Assembly (NCBI GenBank): GCA_022561875.1
Contig: JADFQJ010000005.1
Coordinates: forward strand, 16,461-80,460
Direction of reading: 5' to 3'
Source: Bacteroidota bacterium
GTDB taxonomy: Bacteria; Bacteroidota; Bacteroidia; Bacteroidales; VadinHA17
DNA: 64,000 nucleotides
Shown here one piece after another: positions 25,001 to 33,812 of the stretch. Both the position numbers and the translations under genes were made by a program. The notes below the pieces were generated by a model that searched no databases, was not told where the DNA came from, and saw only the letters and a program-made list of their open reading frames with translations. The first letter of the stretch is position 1, and each line of letters opens with the position of its first letter.

Positions 25001-25303
25001 AAAATATGTGAAGTTAAGTTTTTAAATCTAGTTGCCATTTTATTACTGCTACCTGGTTTTCCAGTGTACCATTTAATTTATTGGTCTTCAATCTCCAGTC
25101 TTCAGCCCACAATTAAAATATAGCTATCTGATATTACCCAATTGCCAACTGCCTTTTGCCAACTGCCTTTTGCCAACTGCCTTTTGCCAACTGCCTTTTG
25201 CCAACTGCCTTTTGCCAACTGCCTTTTTGCCAACTGCCAACTAATTCACTCTACTGTTACAGATTTTGCCAGGTTTCTTGGCTGATCAACATTACAACCT
25301 CTC
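25001..25303. repeat. direct repeat copy B (overlaps intact glmS 3' end)
   Basis: This is the second copy of 23836-24060, sharing AAAATATGTGAAGTTAAG at the start and ACAACCTCTC at the end. It is 78 bases longer because of the GCCAACTGCCTTTT array. Beyond 25303 it continues as the intact glmS coding sequence, which shows that copy A was derived from this locus. Confidence 0.85.
25144..25238. repeat. GCCAACTGCCTTTT tandem array, seven copies
   Basis: Seven consecutive GCCAACTGCC words occur at a 14-base period (15 before the last). They are just downstream of the glmS stop in the direction of glmS transcription. In copy A the corresponding place has GCCGACTGCCGACTGCCGAC, so the array expanded in this copy after or during the duplication. 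Confidence 0.9.
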
Positions 25304-27084
25304 ATAACTGCAATATGGTATGAAAGCAACTGCAGTGGTATAACAGTAAGCAAAGGAGCAAGAGCAAGGAGTGTTGAGGGAACTTCAAAAACATGATCGG
25401 CAATTTCACTTATGGTTTTATCCCCTTTAGTAACCACAGCAATAACAATTCCCCCCCTGGCTTTTACTTCCTGGATATTGCTTACAATCTTCTCATACGA
25501 ATCATCCTTTGGAGCAATAACAACAACCGGCATATTTTCATCAATAAGAGCGATCGGTCCATGTTTCATCTCGGCTGCCGGGTACCCCTCGGCGTGTATA
25601 TATGAAATTTCTTTTAATTTCAAGGCGCCTTCCAGGGCAACCGGAAAAAAATAGCCTCTTCCGAGATAAATAAAGTTGTTAGAATTAACATATAAACCGG
25701 CTATTTTCTTATAATGATCATTGTTTTTAAGGATCTCTTCTATTTTTGAGGGTAACTTTTGCAATTCACTGATAAATTTTTCATACTTTTTTTCACCAAG
25801 AATAAACCGTTTTCTTCCAATCAACATTGCCATCATCGTAAGCACAGTAACCTGTGCAGTAAAAGCTTTTGTTGAAGCAACTCCCATTTCCGGACCTGCG
25901 TGCGTATATACACCTCCCTGGGTTGCCCTGGAGATACCGGAGCCTACCACATTACATATACCAAGAACGAGAGCGCCTGCTTCACGTGCCTGGTTCACCG
26001 CTGCAAGAGTGTCAGCCGTTTCACCACTCTGACTGATAGCAATTACCACATCATCTACATAAATCACCGGGTTACGGTATCTGAACTCCGAAGCATATTC
26101 AACCTCTACAGGGATTCTGGCAAATTCCTCAAAAAGATATTCTCCGATAAGAGCGGCATGCCATGAGGTGCCACAACCGATAATGATAATTCGCCTGGCA
26201 TTTACCAGTTTCGGCATCACCTCATGTAATCCTCCAAGGTGGATTGTATTCCTTTCCTTTGAGACCCTGCCCCTGAAAGTATCCTGAATTGAACGGGGTT
26301 GTTCAAAGATCTCCTTTAGCATAAAATGCTCAAAGTCTCCTTTATTTATTTCACCGATATCAAGATCAAGGGTTTGGATTTTGGGGGTTAATTTAATGTT
26401 TCCAATAGTTTTCAGGGTTAGCTTATCTTTCGTGATTATTGCAACATCATTGTCATTCAGGTAAACAACGCTTTTGGTATGTTCTACAATGGGTGTAGCA
26501 TCTGAGGCAATAAAATATTCACCATCACCTATTCCTATAACCAACGGACTTCCTTTTCTGGCAGCAATAAGTTGCTCCGGTTCATCGGCACAAATGATCA
26601 CCAATCCGTAAGCGCCTATTACTTTTTTCAGTGCAAAACGTACCGCCTGTTCGGCAGAAATTTTTCCGTAGAGGTAAATATATTCAATCAGGTTAGCCAG
26701 TACTTCTGTATCTGTTTCAGTACTAAACTGATATCCCCTTTTTATCAATTTATTTTTCAGCCTTGCGTAATTCTCTACAATTCCATTATGGATCAAAATA
26801 AAATGACCGTTCTGTGACTTATGCGGATGGGCATTTATATCATTCGGGGCTCCATGCGTTGCCCAGCGGGTATGCCCGATGCCAATATCACCCTTTAAAT
26901 CATTCCCTTTAACGTGTTTCTCAAGGTCGCTAACCTTCCCTTTACACTTAAATGTTTTTATTTTACCATCATCAATAACGGAAATTCCGGCTGAATCATA
27001 TCCCCGGTATTCCAGTTTTTTTAACCCGCTAATAAGGATAGGATATGCCGGTTTATTTCCTATGTAGCCAACAATACCACACAT
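25246..27084 (-). CDS. glmS: glutamine-fructose-6-phosphate aminotransferase (isomerizing)
   Basis: First committed step of UDP-GlcNAc synthesis: fructose-6-P plus glutamine gives glucosamine-6-P. The 612-residue protein has the exposed N-terminal nucleophile (MCGIVGYIG), [17 protein letters not shown], two SIS domains ([44 protein letters not shown]), and the catalytic C-terminal ending ...KSVTVE. It is the intact source of the duplicated 3' fragment at 24003-24060. No glmS ribozyme-like leader is visible upstream; a TTGGAATAT repeat separates it from the DUF4270 gene. Confidence 0.98.
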   Translation of the reverse strand: MCGIVGYIGNKPAYPILISGLKKLEYRGYDSAGISVIDDGKIKTFKCKGKVSDLEKHVKGNDLKGDIGIGHTRWATHGAPNDINAHPHKSQNGHFILIHNGIVENYARLKNKLIKRGYQFSTETDTEVLANLIEYIYLYGKISAEQAVRFALKKVIGAYGLVIICADEPEQLIAARKGSPLVIGIGDGEYFIASDATPIVEHTKSVVYLNDNDVAIITKDKLTLKTIGNIKLTPKIQTLDLDIGEINKGDFEHFMLKEIFEQPRSIQDTFRGRVSKERNTIHLGGLHEVMPKLVNARRIIIIGCGTSWHAALIGEYLFEEFARIPVEVEYASEFRYRNPVIYVDDVVIAISQSGETADTLAAVNQAREAGALVLGICNVVGSGISRATQGGVYTHAGPEMGVASTKAFTAQVTVLTMMAMLIGRKRFILGEKKYEKFISELQKLPSKIEEILKNNDHYKKIAGLYVNSNNFIYLGRGYFFPVALEGALKLKEISYIHAEGYPAAEMKHGPIALIDENMPVVVIAPKDDSYEKIVSNIQEVKARGGIVIAVVTKGDKTISEIADHVFEVPSTLLALAPLLTVIPLQLLSYHIAVMRGCNVDQPRNLAKSVTVE

Positions 27085-27126
27085 AAAGATTATAATTATG
27101 GTTCTTCAGAATAATACTATAGTCTA

Positions 27127-27258
27127 TTTGGAATATTGGAATATTGGAATATTGGAATGCTGGAATGCTGTAGAATCAAGCATCCCATTCTTCCATTATT
27201 CGGACTCTTCGACTTCTTCACTCTTCCATCTTCCCATTCTTCCACTATTCCATTATTC
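27127..27258. repeat. TTGGAATAT tandem and inverted repeat spacer
   Basis: Four direct TTGGAATAT/TTGGAATGC units begin at 27127. Toward the right end the complementary words CATTCTTCCA, TATTCCATTATTCCATTAT occur, so the spacer between the DUF4270 gene and glmS could fold as a long imperfect hairpin. The same structure could act as a terminator of the DUF4270 message, but it lacks a clear T run. Confidence 0.6.
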
Positions 27259-27260
27259 CA

Positions 27261-28556
27261 TTATCTGGTATAGGTAACCTTCAACCCAACTTTTCCAGAG
27301 TGGTTATATCCGTTAAGCACTACCCTGCCAGCCCGGTAATAATCTGCATTGACAAAGATATAAACGGTTGGGTCATCATAATATCCGGTAAGGTATTTAT
27401 AGAAAAAATCTGAAATATTGAAAGTATATACTCCCTCTTTCAGATCTCCCCCAAAATAATATCTGCCAAGAACCAGATCATGTACTGTTTCAAAATTCCC
27501 ATCTTCATTACGGATTTTTATATCCAAATATTCCGGTGGAGTATATTCCGAAGAATAGGGATCATCTGATGACAGTTTTATTACCAGTTCTGCTTTATTA
27601 ATCGCTATTGGCAGAGAATCCTGCCGCCAATTCTCAAACGTTGGGAATTTCAATTTTGTATATACCCCCGACAACCCTTGTATATAGCTTACACTATCTT
27701 CTATGTTATCATCCAGATGACTTATTCTGTAAGCAGGATCAGCAGTGCTGAAATCATGAGAATACAAATTTATACGTGCTGAACTTTCACTGATAGAAAA
27801 TTCATAATATAATGTATCTGACGATGGATAATGATAAAACAACACCATTGAGGTTAATGGTGAAAGAAGGTTGAAACTTGTCAACGCCCCATTACCTGCA
27901 GGTTCATCTGTAGTAAAATAAAGACCTTTGAATTTCTGCAAAAAATCTTCCTGCGAAACTAACGCGGCTGAATCATCTATTATTTTCCCGGCAAAGGCAT
28001 TATTCAAATGTATCTTGATTAAAGTATCAGATGCATTGTAATTTGCCGAGCCTACAGCATCCTCATAGTATAAACCTTCCTGATTAAAATTTGAGTAATA
28101 AGCAGAATCAAGATAAATATCTTTTTTAAGCTCATGGGCATTAATCACCATTACAGAATTAGTATCACCATATGAACCAGTAATCTCAAGATATACAATA
28201 AGAGAATCGATAACCGGCTCCTGGCTGAAAACCAATTCGCCTGATAATCGCACCTGTATAATAAAATCAGCTTTGGTAGTACCAAATACAGGATCGATAA
28301 ATTCACCAGCTACAGCTAAAGCCGTTTCATCTGTTCTTAATGAATCTAATAACCCGGTATAAACCTCAACAGGGAACTCATCGTAATAATTCACTGAAAA
28401 TTTATCGCCTTGTGGCTGGAGATCTTCACCTATCACAGTTGCTTCTTCGTCACAGGAAGTTAATAAAAATAAACCGCCCAAAAAAAGGACGGAAATAATT
28501 ATTTTAATATAGTAAGCCGGCTTGTTAATTAGCCGGCTTAAAACTGTTAATTTCAT
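27261..28556 (-). CDS. DUF4270 family lipoprotein
   Basis: 431 residues from the ATG at 28556 (MKLTVLSRL), with a signal peptide ending FLLTSC (lipobox). The mature N-terminus DEEATVIGEDLQPQGDKFSVNYYD and repeated beta-strand patterns (SLIVYLEITGSYGD, NKAELVIKLSSDD, VYIFVNADYYR) match DUF4270, a Bacteroidota outer-membrane-associated lipoprotein family of unknown function. Starting at 28583 would overlap the previous stop; the 28556 start leaves a seven-base gap after the GT5-domain gene, so the two are an operon. Confidence 0.85.
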   Translation of the reverse strand: MKLTVLSRLINKPAYYIKIIISVLFLGGLFLLTSCDEEATVIGEDLQPQGDKFSVNYYDEFPVEVYTGLLDSLRTDETALAVAGEFIDPVFGTTKADFIIQVRLSGELVFSQEPVIDSLIVYLEITGSYGDTNSVMVINAHELKKDIYLDSAYYSNFNQEGLYYEDAVGSANYNASDTLIKIHLNNAFAGKIIDDSAALVSQEDFLQKFKGLYFTTDEPAGNGALTSFNLLSPLTSMVLFYHYPSSDTLYYEFSISESSARINLYSHDFSTADPAYRISHLDDNIEDSVSYIQGLSGVYTKLKFPTFENWRQDSLPIAINKAELVIKLSSDDPYSSEYTPPEYLDIKIRNEDGNFETVHDLVLGRYYFGGDLKEGVYTFNISDFFYKYLTGYYDDPTVYIFVNADYYRAGRVVLNGYNHSGKVGLKVTYTR

Positions 28557-28563
28557 GATGATA

Positions 28564-29370
28564 TTACGATATAAGTTTATCATAGAAATCGGAATATATG
28601 TTTATATATTCTTCCTCATTCAGATAATTCAGAACAGGAATATCACGTTTATTAATAAACGTTTCCAGTCCGGAATTTATTTTTTTACTTCCTATAATAA
28701 CTGCATCCGAATTTTCGATGGCAAGTTTGCTTAAATTTAAATAATTGGCGTCATCTATTATTTTAATGTCATCTTTAGTTATTCCTTCGAGCAAAAGTTT
28801 CTTGCCAAATGAAGGATCCAATGAATTCTTAAATTCATTATCATATACCGAAAACACTACTACAGAGTTTGAAAATAACGGATCATCGGCATAGCTTTTT
28901 TTAATATAAAGCGGCACCAGACTTGTAAACCAACCATGACAATGAACAATATCCGGGGCCCATCTTAATTTTTTTACAGTTTCAAGGACGCCACGTGCAA
29001 AAAAAACCGCCCGTTCATCATTGTCACTAAAGTCTTCCCCTTTTTTATCTGAAAGTATAAATTTCCTCTGGAAATAATCCTCATTATCAATAAAATAAAC
29101 CTGCATCCTTGCAGACTGAATGGAGGCCACTTTAATGATCAACGGATGGTCGGAATCATCAATTATCACGTTCATGCCAGATAGCCTGATTACCTCATGA
29201 AGTTGATTCCTTCTTTCCTTAATACATCCGAATTTAGGCATAAAAGTACGTATCTCTTTGCCTTTTTCCTGAATACCCTGAGGCAAATATCGTCCAATCC
29301 GGGACATTTCATTCTCGGGTAAGTAAGGTGTGATTTCCTGGGAAACAAATAGAACCTTTTTGTTTTCCAT
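28564..29370 (-). CDS. stand-alone GT5 glycogen/starch synthase N-terminal domain
   Basis: 268 residues covering only the first Rossmann-like domain of glycogen synthase: KVLFVSQEITPYLPENEMSRIGRYLPQ, RTFMPKFGCIKERR, the YFIDNEDYF segment, and PDIVHCHGWFTSLVPLYI. The C-terminal nucleotide-sugar domain with its GGT/E-rich motifs is absent, and the canonical KxGGL loop near the N-terminus is not seen (PENEMSRIG), so normal ADP/UDP-glucose transfer is doubtful. Such short forms next to panC are, as I recall, common in Bacteroidota. It is divergent from panC and co-transcribed with DUF4270. Confidence 0.85.
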   Translation of the reverse strand: MENKKVLFVSQEITPYLPENEMSRIGRYLPQGIQEKGKEIRTFMPKFGCIKERRNQLHEVIRLSGMNVIIDDSDHPLIIKVASIQSARMQVYFIDNEDYFQRKFILSDKKGEDFSDNDERAVFFARGVLETVKKLRWAPDIVHCHGWFTSLVPLYIKKSYADDPLFSNSVVVFSVYDNEFKNSLDPSFGKKLLLEGITKDDIKIIDDANYLNLSKLAIENSDAVIIGSKKINSGLETFINKRDIPVLNYLNEEEYINIYSDFYDKLIS

Positions 29371-29401
29371 ATGAATAAAATATTCTTTGATAAATATTTT
29401 G

Positions 29402-29432
29402 CAAAGGTAGTAAAATTATTGATAATTCTCAA
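29402..29432 (-). promoter_or_regulatory. promoter for GT5-domain/DUF4270 operon
   Basis: On the minus strand TTG (29430-29432) is followed after 20 bases by TACCTTTG (29402-29409), a good match to the Bacteroidota consensus. It predicts a leader of about 25 bases ahead of the ATG at 29370. Confidence 0.6.
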
Positions 29433-29498
29433 TCTTGATAGTCACATACGATTGTCACACTGCCCGAAAATATAAAAACAATAAAAAAACGAGCTATG

Positions 29499-29531
29499 TT
29501 GAAAACATATTTAATGAATTTCCTATATTTG
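29499..29531 (+). promoter_or_regulatory. candidate panC promoter
   Basis: TATATTTG (29524-29531) fits TAnnTTTG, with TTG at 29499-29501 and a slightly long 22-base spacer. The panC ATG at 29552 would then have a leader of about 14 bases. This also argues that the longer ORF from 29435 is not translated from its first ATG. Confidence 0.45.
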
Positions 29532-29551
29532 AAGAAATAGTGGTTAAACAA

Positions 29552-30406
29552 ATGAAGGTTTATAAAAACATCCCTGCCCTTATTGAAAAAACAGGAGCTA
29601 TTAAGAGGAAAGGCTTGAAAATCGGTTTTATTCCAACCATGGGGGCTCTTCATAAAGGCCATTTATCCCTGATAAACTGCTCACAAATAGATAACCCGGT
29701 AACTGTCGTTAGTATTTTTGTTAATCCAACACAGTTTAACAACCCGGTCGATTTACAAAAGTATCCCAGGGAACTTGATAATGACATTGCACTACTGGAT
29801 ACCATACTTAATCAGAACGATCTTGTTTTTACGCCTGATGAAAAAACAATCTATCCTAAACCTGATAACAGGATCTTCAATTTCGGGACTTTGGACAAAA
29901 CAATGGAAGGGAAACACAGGCCGGGACATTTTAATGGTGTAGCCCAGGCTGTCAGCCGGCTTTTTTCTATTATTAAACCCGACAAGGCATATTTTGGAGC
30001 GAAAGATTTCCAGCAAGTTGCAATCATTAAAAATTTAATAAAACAGCTGAATCTTCCGGTTGAGATAATCAGTTGCCCTATTATCAGGGAAAGTGACGGT
30101 CTTGCCTTGAGTTCCAGGAACAAATTATTATCAACAGAACAAAGAAAAGCAGCTGCAGAAATTTCCTCTGTCCTGTTTCAGGCATTGGAATATTCAACAG
30201 GTCATTCTGTTATTGAAACAAAAAATATGGTTATTCGAACGGTTAATTCAAACCCGCTTCTTAATGTTGAATATTTTGAAATTGTAGATCCTGAAACATT
30301 TCTTCCTGTCAGTAAATGGGATGAAATTCCTGAATGTCGTGGTTGTATTGCAGTAATTGTAGGAAAAGTAAGACTTATTGACAACATTAAATTGTCTGTT
30401 AGGTAA
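29552..30406 (+). CDS. panC: pantothenate synthetase
   Basis: Joins pantoate and beta-alanine using ATP to give pantothenate. From the ATG at 29552 (MKVYKNIPALIEKTG) the protein has 284 residues, the family norm; the track's extra 39 N-terminal residues are leader. Signatures are FIPTMGALHKGHLSLI, FVNPTQFNNP, the GKHRPGHFNGVAQAVSRLF loop, FGAKDFQQVAII and ESDGLALSSRN. panD follows 126 bases later, so both halves of the pantothenate pathway not involving ketopantoate lie together. Confidence 0.97.
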   Translation: MKVYKNIPALIEKTGAIKRKGLKIGFIPTMGALHKGHLSLINCSQIDNPVTVVSIFVNPTQFNNPVDLQKYPRELDNDIALLDTILNQNDLVFTPDEKTIYPKPDNRIFNFGTLDKTMEGKHRPGHFNGVAQAVSRLFSIIKPDKAYFGAKDFQQVAIIKNLIKQLNLPVEIISCPIIRESDGLALSSRNKLLSTEQRKAAAEISSVLFQALEYSTGHSVIETKNMVIRTVNSNPLLNVEYFEIVDPETFLPVSKWDEIPECRGCIAVIVGKVRLIDNIKLSVR

Positions 30407-30492
30407 TAATTTGCGAAGCTGTGTTTTTATTCCGTTCTTCATATCATTAATATAAAAATGTATTCATTATCCTGATGAATTTAATTTCTTTA

Positions 30493-30500
30493 TACCTTTG
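30493..30500 (+). promoter_or_regulatory. -7 element before panD
   Basis: TACCTTTG fits the phylum -7 consensus exactly, about 35 bases before the panD start. No exact TTG is found 19-20 bases upstream (CTG is nearest), so the assignment rests on one box. Confidence 0.4.
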
Positions 30501-30535
30501 CAGAAAAATTGATCATTGTATTAATTTACACTATG

Positions 30536-30889
30536 ATGTTTATTGAAGTTGTTAAGTCGAAAATACATAAGGTAAGGGTTACTGAATCTAATCTTCAGTA
30601 TGTAGGAAGTATTACTATTGATGAAGATCTGATGGATGCAGCAAATATCATTGAAAACGAGAAAGTTCAGGTGGTAAATATAAACAATGGTGAAAGACTG
30701 GAAACTTATGTTATTAAGGGAGAAAGAGGATCAGGTAAAATATGCATGAACGGACCTGCAGCACGGAAAGCAGCTGTTGATGATATTATTATTATTATTT
30801 CCTATGCTTCAATAGATTTTAATGAAGCTAAAAAATTCAAACCCCGTGTAATCTTCCCTGACACTGCTGCAAACCAACTCATTCCATAA
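30536..30889 (+). CDS. panD: aspartate 1-decarboxylase (proenzyme)
   Basis: Makes beta-alanine for PanC from aspartate, using a pyruvoyl group formed by self-cleavage between Gly24 and Ser25. With the ATG at 30536 ([13 protein letters not shown]) these residues fall exactly at positions 24-25 (YVGSITIDE), which supports this start over the track's 30509. Other family features are [18 protein letters not shown], the MNGPAARKA loop and DIIIIISYA. 117 residues is normal. It is first in a close run panD-flippase-rfaE2-radA-ABC. Confidence 0.96.
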   Translation: MFIEVVKSKIHKVRVTESNLQYVGSITIDEDLMDAANIIENEKVQVVNINNGERLETYVIKGERGSGKICMNGPAARKAAVDDIIIIISYASIDFNEAKKFKPRVIFPDTAANQLIP

Positions 30890-30894
30890 CTCAA

Positions 30895-31935
30895 TTGAAA
30901 AACAAGCTACTTACTGTTTTTTATTTTCTTTTATTTCTTACCCTGGGGATAATCTTACTCTATTTTGCGTTCCGTAATATTAGTTTTCAGGATCTTCTTT
31001 CAGATCTCAAAAGCGCAAACTATTTCTGGATCGTTCTCTCTCTCTTCCTGGGGTTTTTGGGGTTCGTTGTACGGGCATTTAGATGGAATATGCTAATTGA
31101 ACCACTGGGTCATAAACCTCCGCTGAAGGATACATTCCATGCTCTGATGACAGGATATCTGACAAATTACGCTCTCCCCCGTTTTGGTGAGGTAACCCGC
31201 TGCGTTACTCTTAGCCGGACTAATAAAATTCCCCTGAATGTTTTAATCGGGACTGTTATTATTGAAAGGACCATTGATGTGATAGTCCTCTCATTTCTTG
31301 TAGTAACCATCTTTTTTGCCAAAATTGATTTTTTTGGTCATTTTCTGAAAACTCAGGTATTTGACCCTCTCCACAAAAAAATTTTTAATCTCCTTGATTT
31401 TTCATTCATTACCTGGGCAGCTGTTATTTCCGGAATAATTATCCTGATCTTTGTTTTCTTGCAATACCGGGCAAAACTTTCAGGCTTTTCATTCTACCGG
31501 AAAATAAAAAAGATCATCCTGGGAATATTTGAAGGACTAAAAACCGTGTCCGGTATGAAAAGGCGGGTGGATTTTGTTTTTTATTCTGTGTTATTGTGGT
31601 TTATCTATTTTCTAATGACATGGGTTGTCATTTATTCAATCCCTGAAACTTCACATTTAACCGCACTTGACGGGTTGTTTCTTTTGGTAATTGGTAGTCT
31701 GGGAATGTCTGCACCGGTTCAGGGTGGTATTGGCGCTTTCCACTGGATAATATATAAAGGGCTGACCCTTTACGGAATAAGCCGGGAGAAAGGGCTGGTA
31801 TATGCAACATTATCCCACGAATCACAAACACTTCTTGTGGTTATTTTAGGAGCTTACTCATTTTTAATGCTTTTTCTTGAGAGAAAAAAAAGAAAAAGAT
31901 TATCTTTTCAGTCAGAATCTAAACCGTCTGATTAA
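30895..31935 (+). CDS. YbhN/AglD-type flippase-like (LPG synthase TM) membrane protein
   Basis: 346 residues with about eight hydrophobic segments, starting from TTG five bases after the panD stop. Motifs FLGFVVRAFRWNMLIEPLG, TGYLTNYALPRFGEVTRC, and the late SAPVQGGIGAFHWIIYKGL (conserved Gly-rich segment) are those of the UPF0104/lysylphosphatidylglycerol-synthase TM family. There is no C-terminal aminoacyl-transferase domain, so it is likely a lipid or lipid-linked-sugar flippase-type protein, not an MprF synthase. Its stop overlaps the rfaE2 start as TAATG. Confidence 0.85.
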   Translation: MKNKLLTVFYFLLFLTLGIILLYFAFRNISFQDLLSDLKSANYFWIVLSLFLGFLGFVVRAFRWNMLIEPLGHKPPLKDTFHALMTGYLTNYALPRFGEVTRCVTLSRTNKIPLNVLIGTVIIERTIDVIVLSFLVVTIFFAKIDFFGHFLKTQVFDPLHKKIFNLLDFSFITWAAVISGIIILIFVFLQYRAKLSGFSFYRKIKKIILGIFEGLKTVSGMKRRVDFVFYSVLLWFIYFLMTWVVIYSIPETSHLTALDGLFLLVIGSLGMSAPVQGGIGAFHWIIYKGLTLYGISREKGLVYATLSHESQTLLVVILGAYSFLMLFLERKKRKRLSFQSESKPSD

Positions 31936-32441
31936 TGAACAAGTTTGAACACATTAAATCTAAGATAGTTAGTGGGATCGATCTCACTCGCCTTCTTGCT
32001 TTCTACCGTTTTAAAAACCAAAAAATTGTTTTTACCAACGGCTGTTTCGATCTTATTCACCTCGGACATGTTGAATACCTTATGCAGGCAGCTAATCTGG
32101 GTGATGTTTTAATTATCGGACTTAACTCCGATTCGTCTGTAATAAAAATAAAATGTTCCGGCAGACCCGTGCTTGATCAGGAATCAAGAGCAATGACACT
32201 CGCTGCTTTCAGCTTTGTTAACATTATTGTACTGTTTGATGAAGAAACTCCTTACGAGTTAATAAAACAAGTCCGGCCTGACATCCTGGTAAAAGGCGGT
32301 GATTACAAACCAGCAGAAATTGTTGGCTATGATATTGTTAAAGAAAATGGTGGAGAGGTAAAGATCGTTGATTTTATTAAGGGATATGCCACATCCGACA
32401 TTATAAAAGACATTGTTTCGCAAATCCACCCTGAGAAGTAA
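31935..32441 (+). CDS. rfaE2: D-glycero-beta-D-manno-heptose 1-phosphate adenylyltransferase
   Basis: 168-residue nucleotidyltransferase of the HldE C-terminal type. The HxGH motif is in FTNGCFDLIHLGHVEYL, and ISSTxxK-like residues are represented by YATSDIIKDIV near the end; LVKGGDYKPAEIVGYDIV is characteristic. It activates heptose-1-P with ATP to give ADP-heptose for LPS core. The kinase half (RfaE1) is not in this window. It overlaps the flippase-like gene by one base and is followed by radA after six bases. Confidence 0.92.
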   Translation: MNKFEHIKSKIVSGIDLTRLLAFYRFKNQKIVFTNGCFDLIHLGHVEYLMQAANLGDVLIIGLNSDSSVIKIKCSGRPVLDQESRAMTLAAFSFVNIIVLFDEETPYELIKQVRPDILVKGGDYKPAEIVGYDIVKENGGEVKIVDFIKGYATSDIIKDIVSQIHPEK

Positions 32442-32447
32442 AAAACT

Positions 32448-33812
32448 ATGTCAAAAACAAAAACATCCTGGGTGTGCCAGAATTGCGGTGTTGAATCATC
32501 CAAATGGATTGGGCGTTGCACTTCTTGCGGGGAATGGAATACTTACGTTGAAGAGATTGTCCGAAAAGATACTTCCGGTAAAATAACTAATTACTTTTCC
32601 ATCGGAACTGCAAAACCCATAACCCTACAAGAGATAACTTACCTTGAAGAAGCAAGAATCGATACCCAAAGCAGTGAGCTGAACCGGATACTTGGCGGGG
32701 GCATGGTTCCCGGATCAATCCTTCTTCTTGGCGGAGAGCCGGGAATAGGAAAATCGACCCTGGCCCTCCAGATCGCACTTGGGTTAAAGGAGGTAAAGAC
32801 ACTATATATTACAGGTGAAGAAAGCAACCAGCAAATTAAACTCAGAGCCAGCCGTATCAAATCAAACCATGAAAACTGTTTTATCCTTACTGAAACATCT
32901 CTGGAAAACAGTCTCACCCAAATAAAAAACACTCAAGCCGGATTCGTAATTGTTGACTCTATTCAAACCATGTTCACAGAAAATATCTCTTCTTCCCCGG
33001 GAAGTATTTCACAAATACGCGAATGTACTGCTCGTCTTCTGAGATTCGCCAAGGAAACATCTGTTTCTGTTTTACTCATCGGGCATATTACAAAAGAAGG
33101 GAATCTTGCCGGGCCAAAGGCGCTTGAACACATTGTGGATGTAGTACTTCAATTTGAAGGCGATAAAAATCATATGTACCGCATCCTCAGAGCAACGAAA
33201 AACCGTTTCGGATCCACATCTGAACTGGGTATTTACGAAATGAGAAACAGTGGTCTCAGGGAGGTACACAACCCATCGGAATTATTAATTTCTCATATCG
33301 ATGAGAATCTGAGCGGTGTATCCATTTCAGCAACTATCGATGGTGTCAGACCGTTTCTTATCGAAACGCAAGCGCTCGTGAGCTCTGCTGTCTATGGCAC
33401 ACCACAGCGCTCGTCCACCGGGTTCGACCTGAGAAGGTTGAATATGTTACTGGCTGTTTTGGAGAAGCGGGCCGGGTTCAAACTGGTGGCAAAAGATGTA
33501 TTCCTTAACATAGCAGGCGGAATAAAAGTAAACGATCCTGCAATCGATCTGGCAGTTATCTCAGCTATCTTATCATCAAACATTGATATACCGATCAACA
33601 AGCGTATGTGTTTTGCAGGTGAAGTAGGTCTTTCCGGTGAAATCCGTCCTGTGAACAGGATAGAACAACGTATTCGCGAAGCGGAAAAATTTGGGTTAAG
33701 CGAAATGTGTATTTCAAAATATAACCGTAAGGGTATCGATTTTTCAAAATTCAATATCAAAATACATTTTCAGTCACGGATCGAAGACCTGATAAAAAAT
33801 ATTTTCAAGTGA
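32448..33812 (+). CDS. radA: DNA repair ATPase RadA (Sms)
   Basis: Recombination and branch-migration protein, 454 residues. It begins with the zinc finger CQNCGVESSKWIGRCTSC, then Walker A GGEPGIGKSTL, the RadA-specific KNRFGST motif, and the C-terminal Lon-protease-like domain (LVAKDVFLNIAGGIKVNDPAIDLAV) that lacks protease residues. Length and order are standard. The stop codon overlaps the GTG start of the ABC ATPase gene. Confidence 0.97.
   Translation: MSKTKTSWVCQNCGVESSKWIGRCTSCGEWNTYVEEIVRKDTSGKITNYFSIGTAKPITLQEITYLEEARIDTQSSELNRILGGGMVPGSILLLGGEPGIGKSTLALQIALGLKEVKTLYITGEESNQQIKLRASRIKSNHENCFILTETSLENSLTQIKNTQAGFVIVDSIQTMFTENISSSPGSISQIRECTARLLRFAKETSVSVLLIGHITKEGNLAGPKALEHIVDVVLQFEGDKNHMYRILRATKNRFGSTSELGIYEMRNSGLREVHNPSELLISHIDENLSGVSISATIDGVRPFLIETQALVSSAVYGTPQRSSTGFDLRRLNMLLAVLEKRAGFKLVAKDVFLNIAGGIKVNDPAIDLAVISAILSSNIDIPINKRMCFAGEVGLSGEIRPVNRIEQRIREAEKFGLSEMCISKYNRKGIDFSKFNIKIHFQSRIEDLIKNIFK

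Noticed and set aside
25144-25238. Possible CRISPR array
   Set aside because: Units are contiguous 14-base repeats with a constant TTTT joint; no variable spacers of 30 or so bases and no cas genes nearby.
27085-27260. Possible glmS ribozyme or riboswitch upstream of glmS
   Set aside because: The spacer consists of TTGGAATAT repeats; no ribozyme core could be recognised, and the ribozyme is not expected in this phylum.
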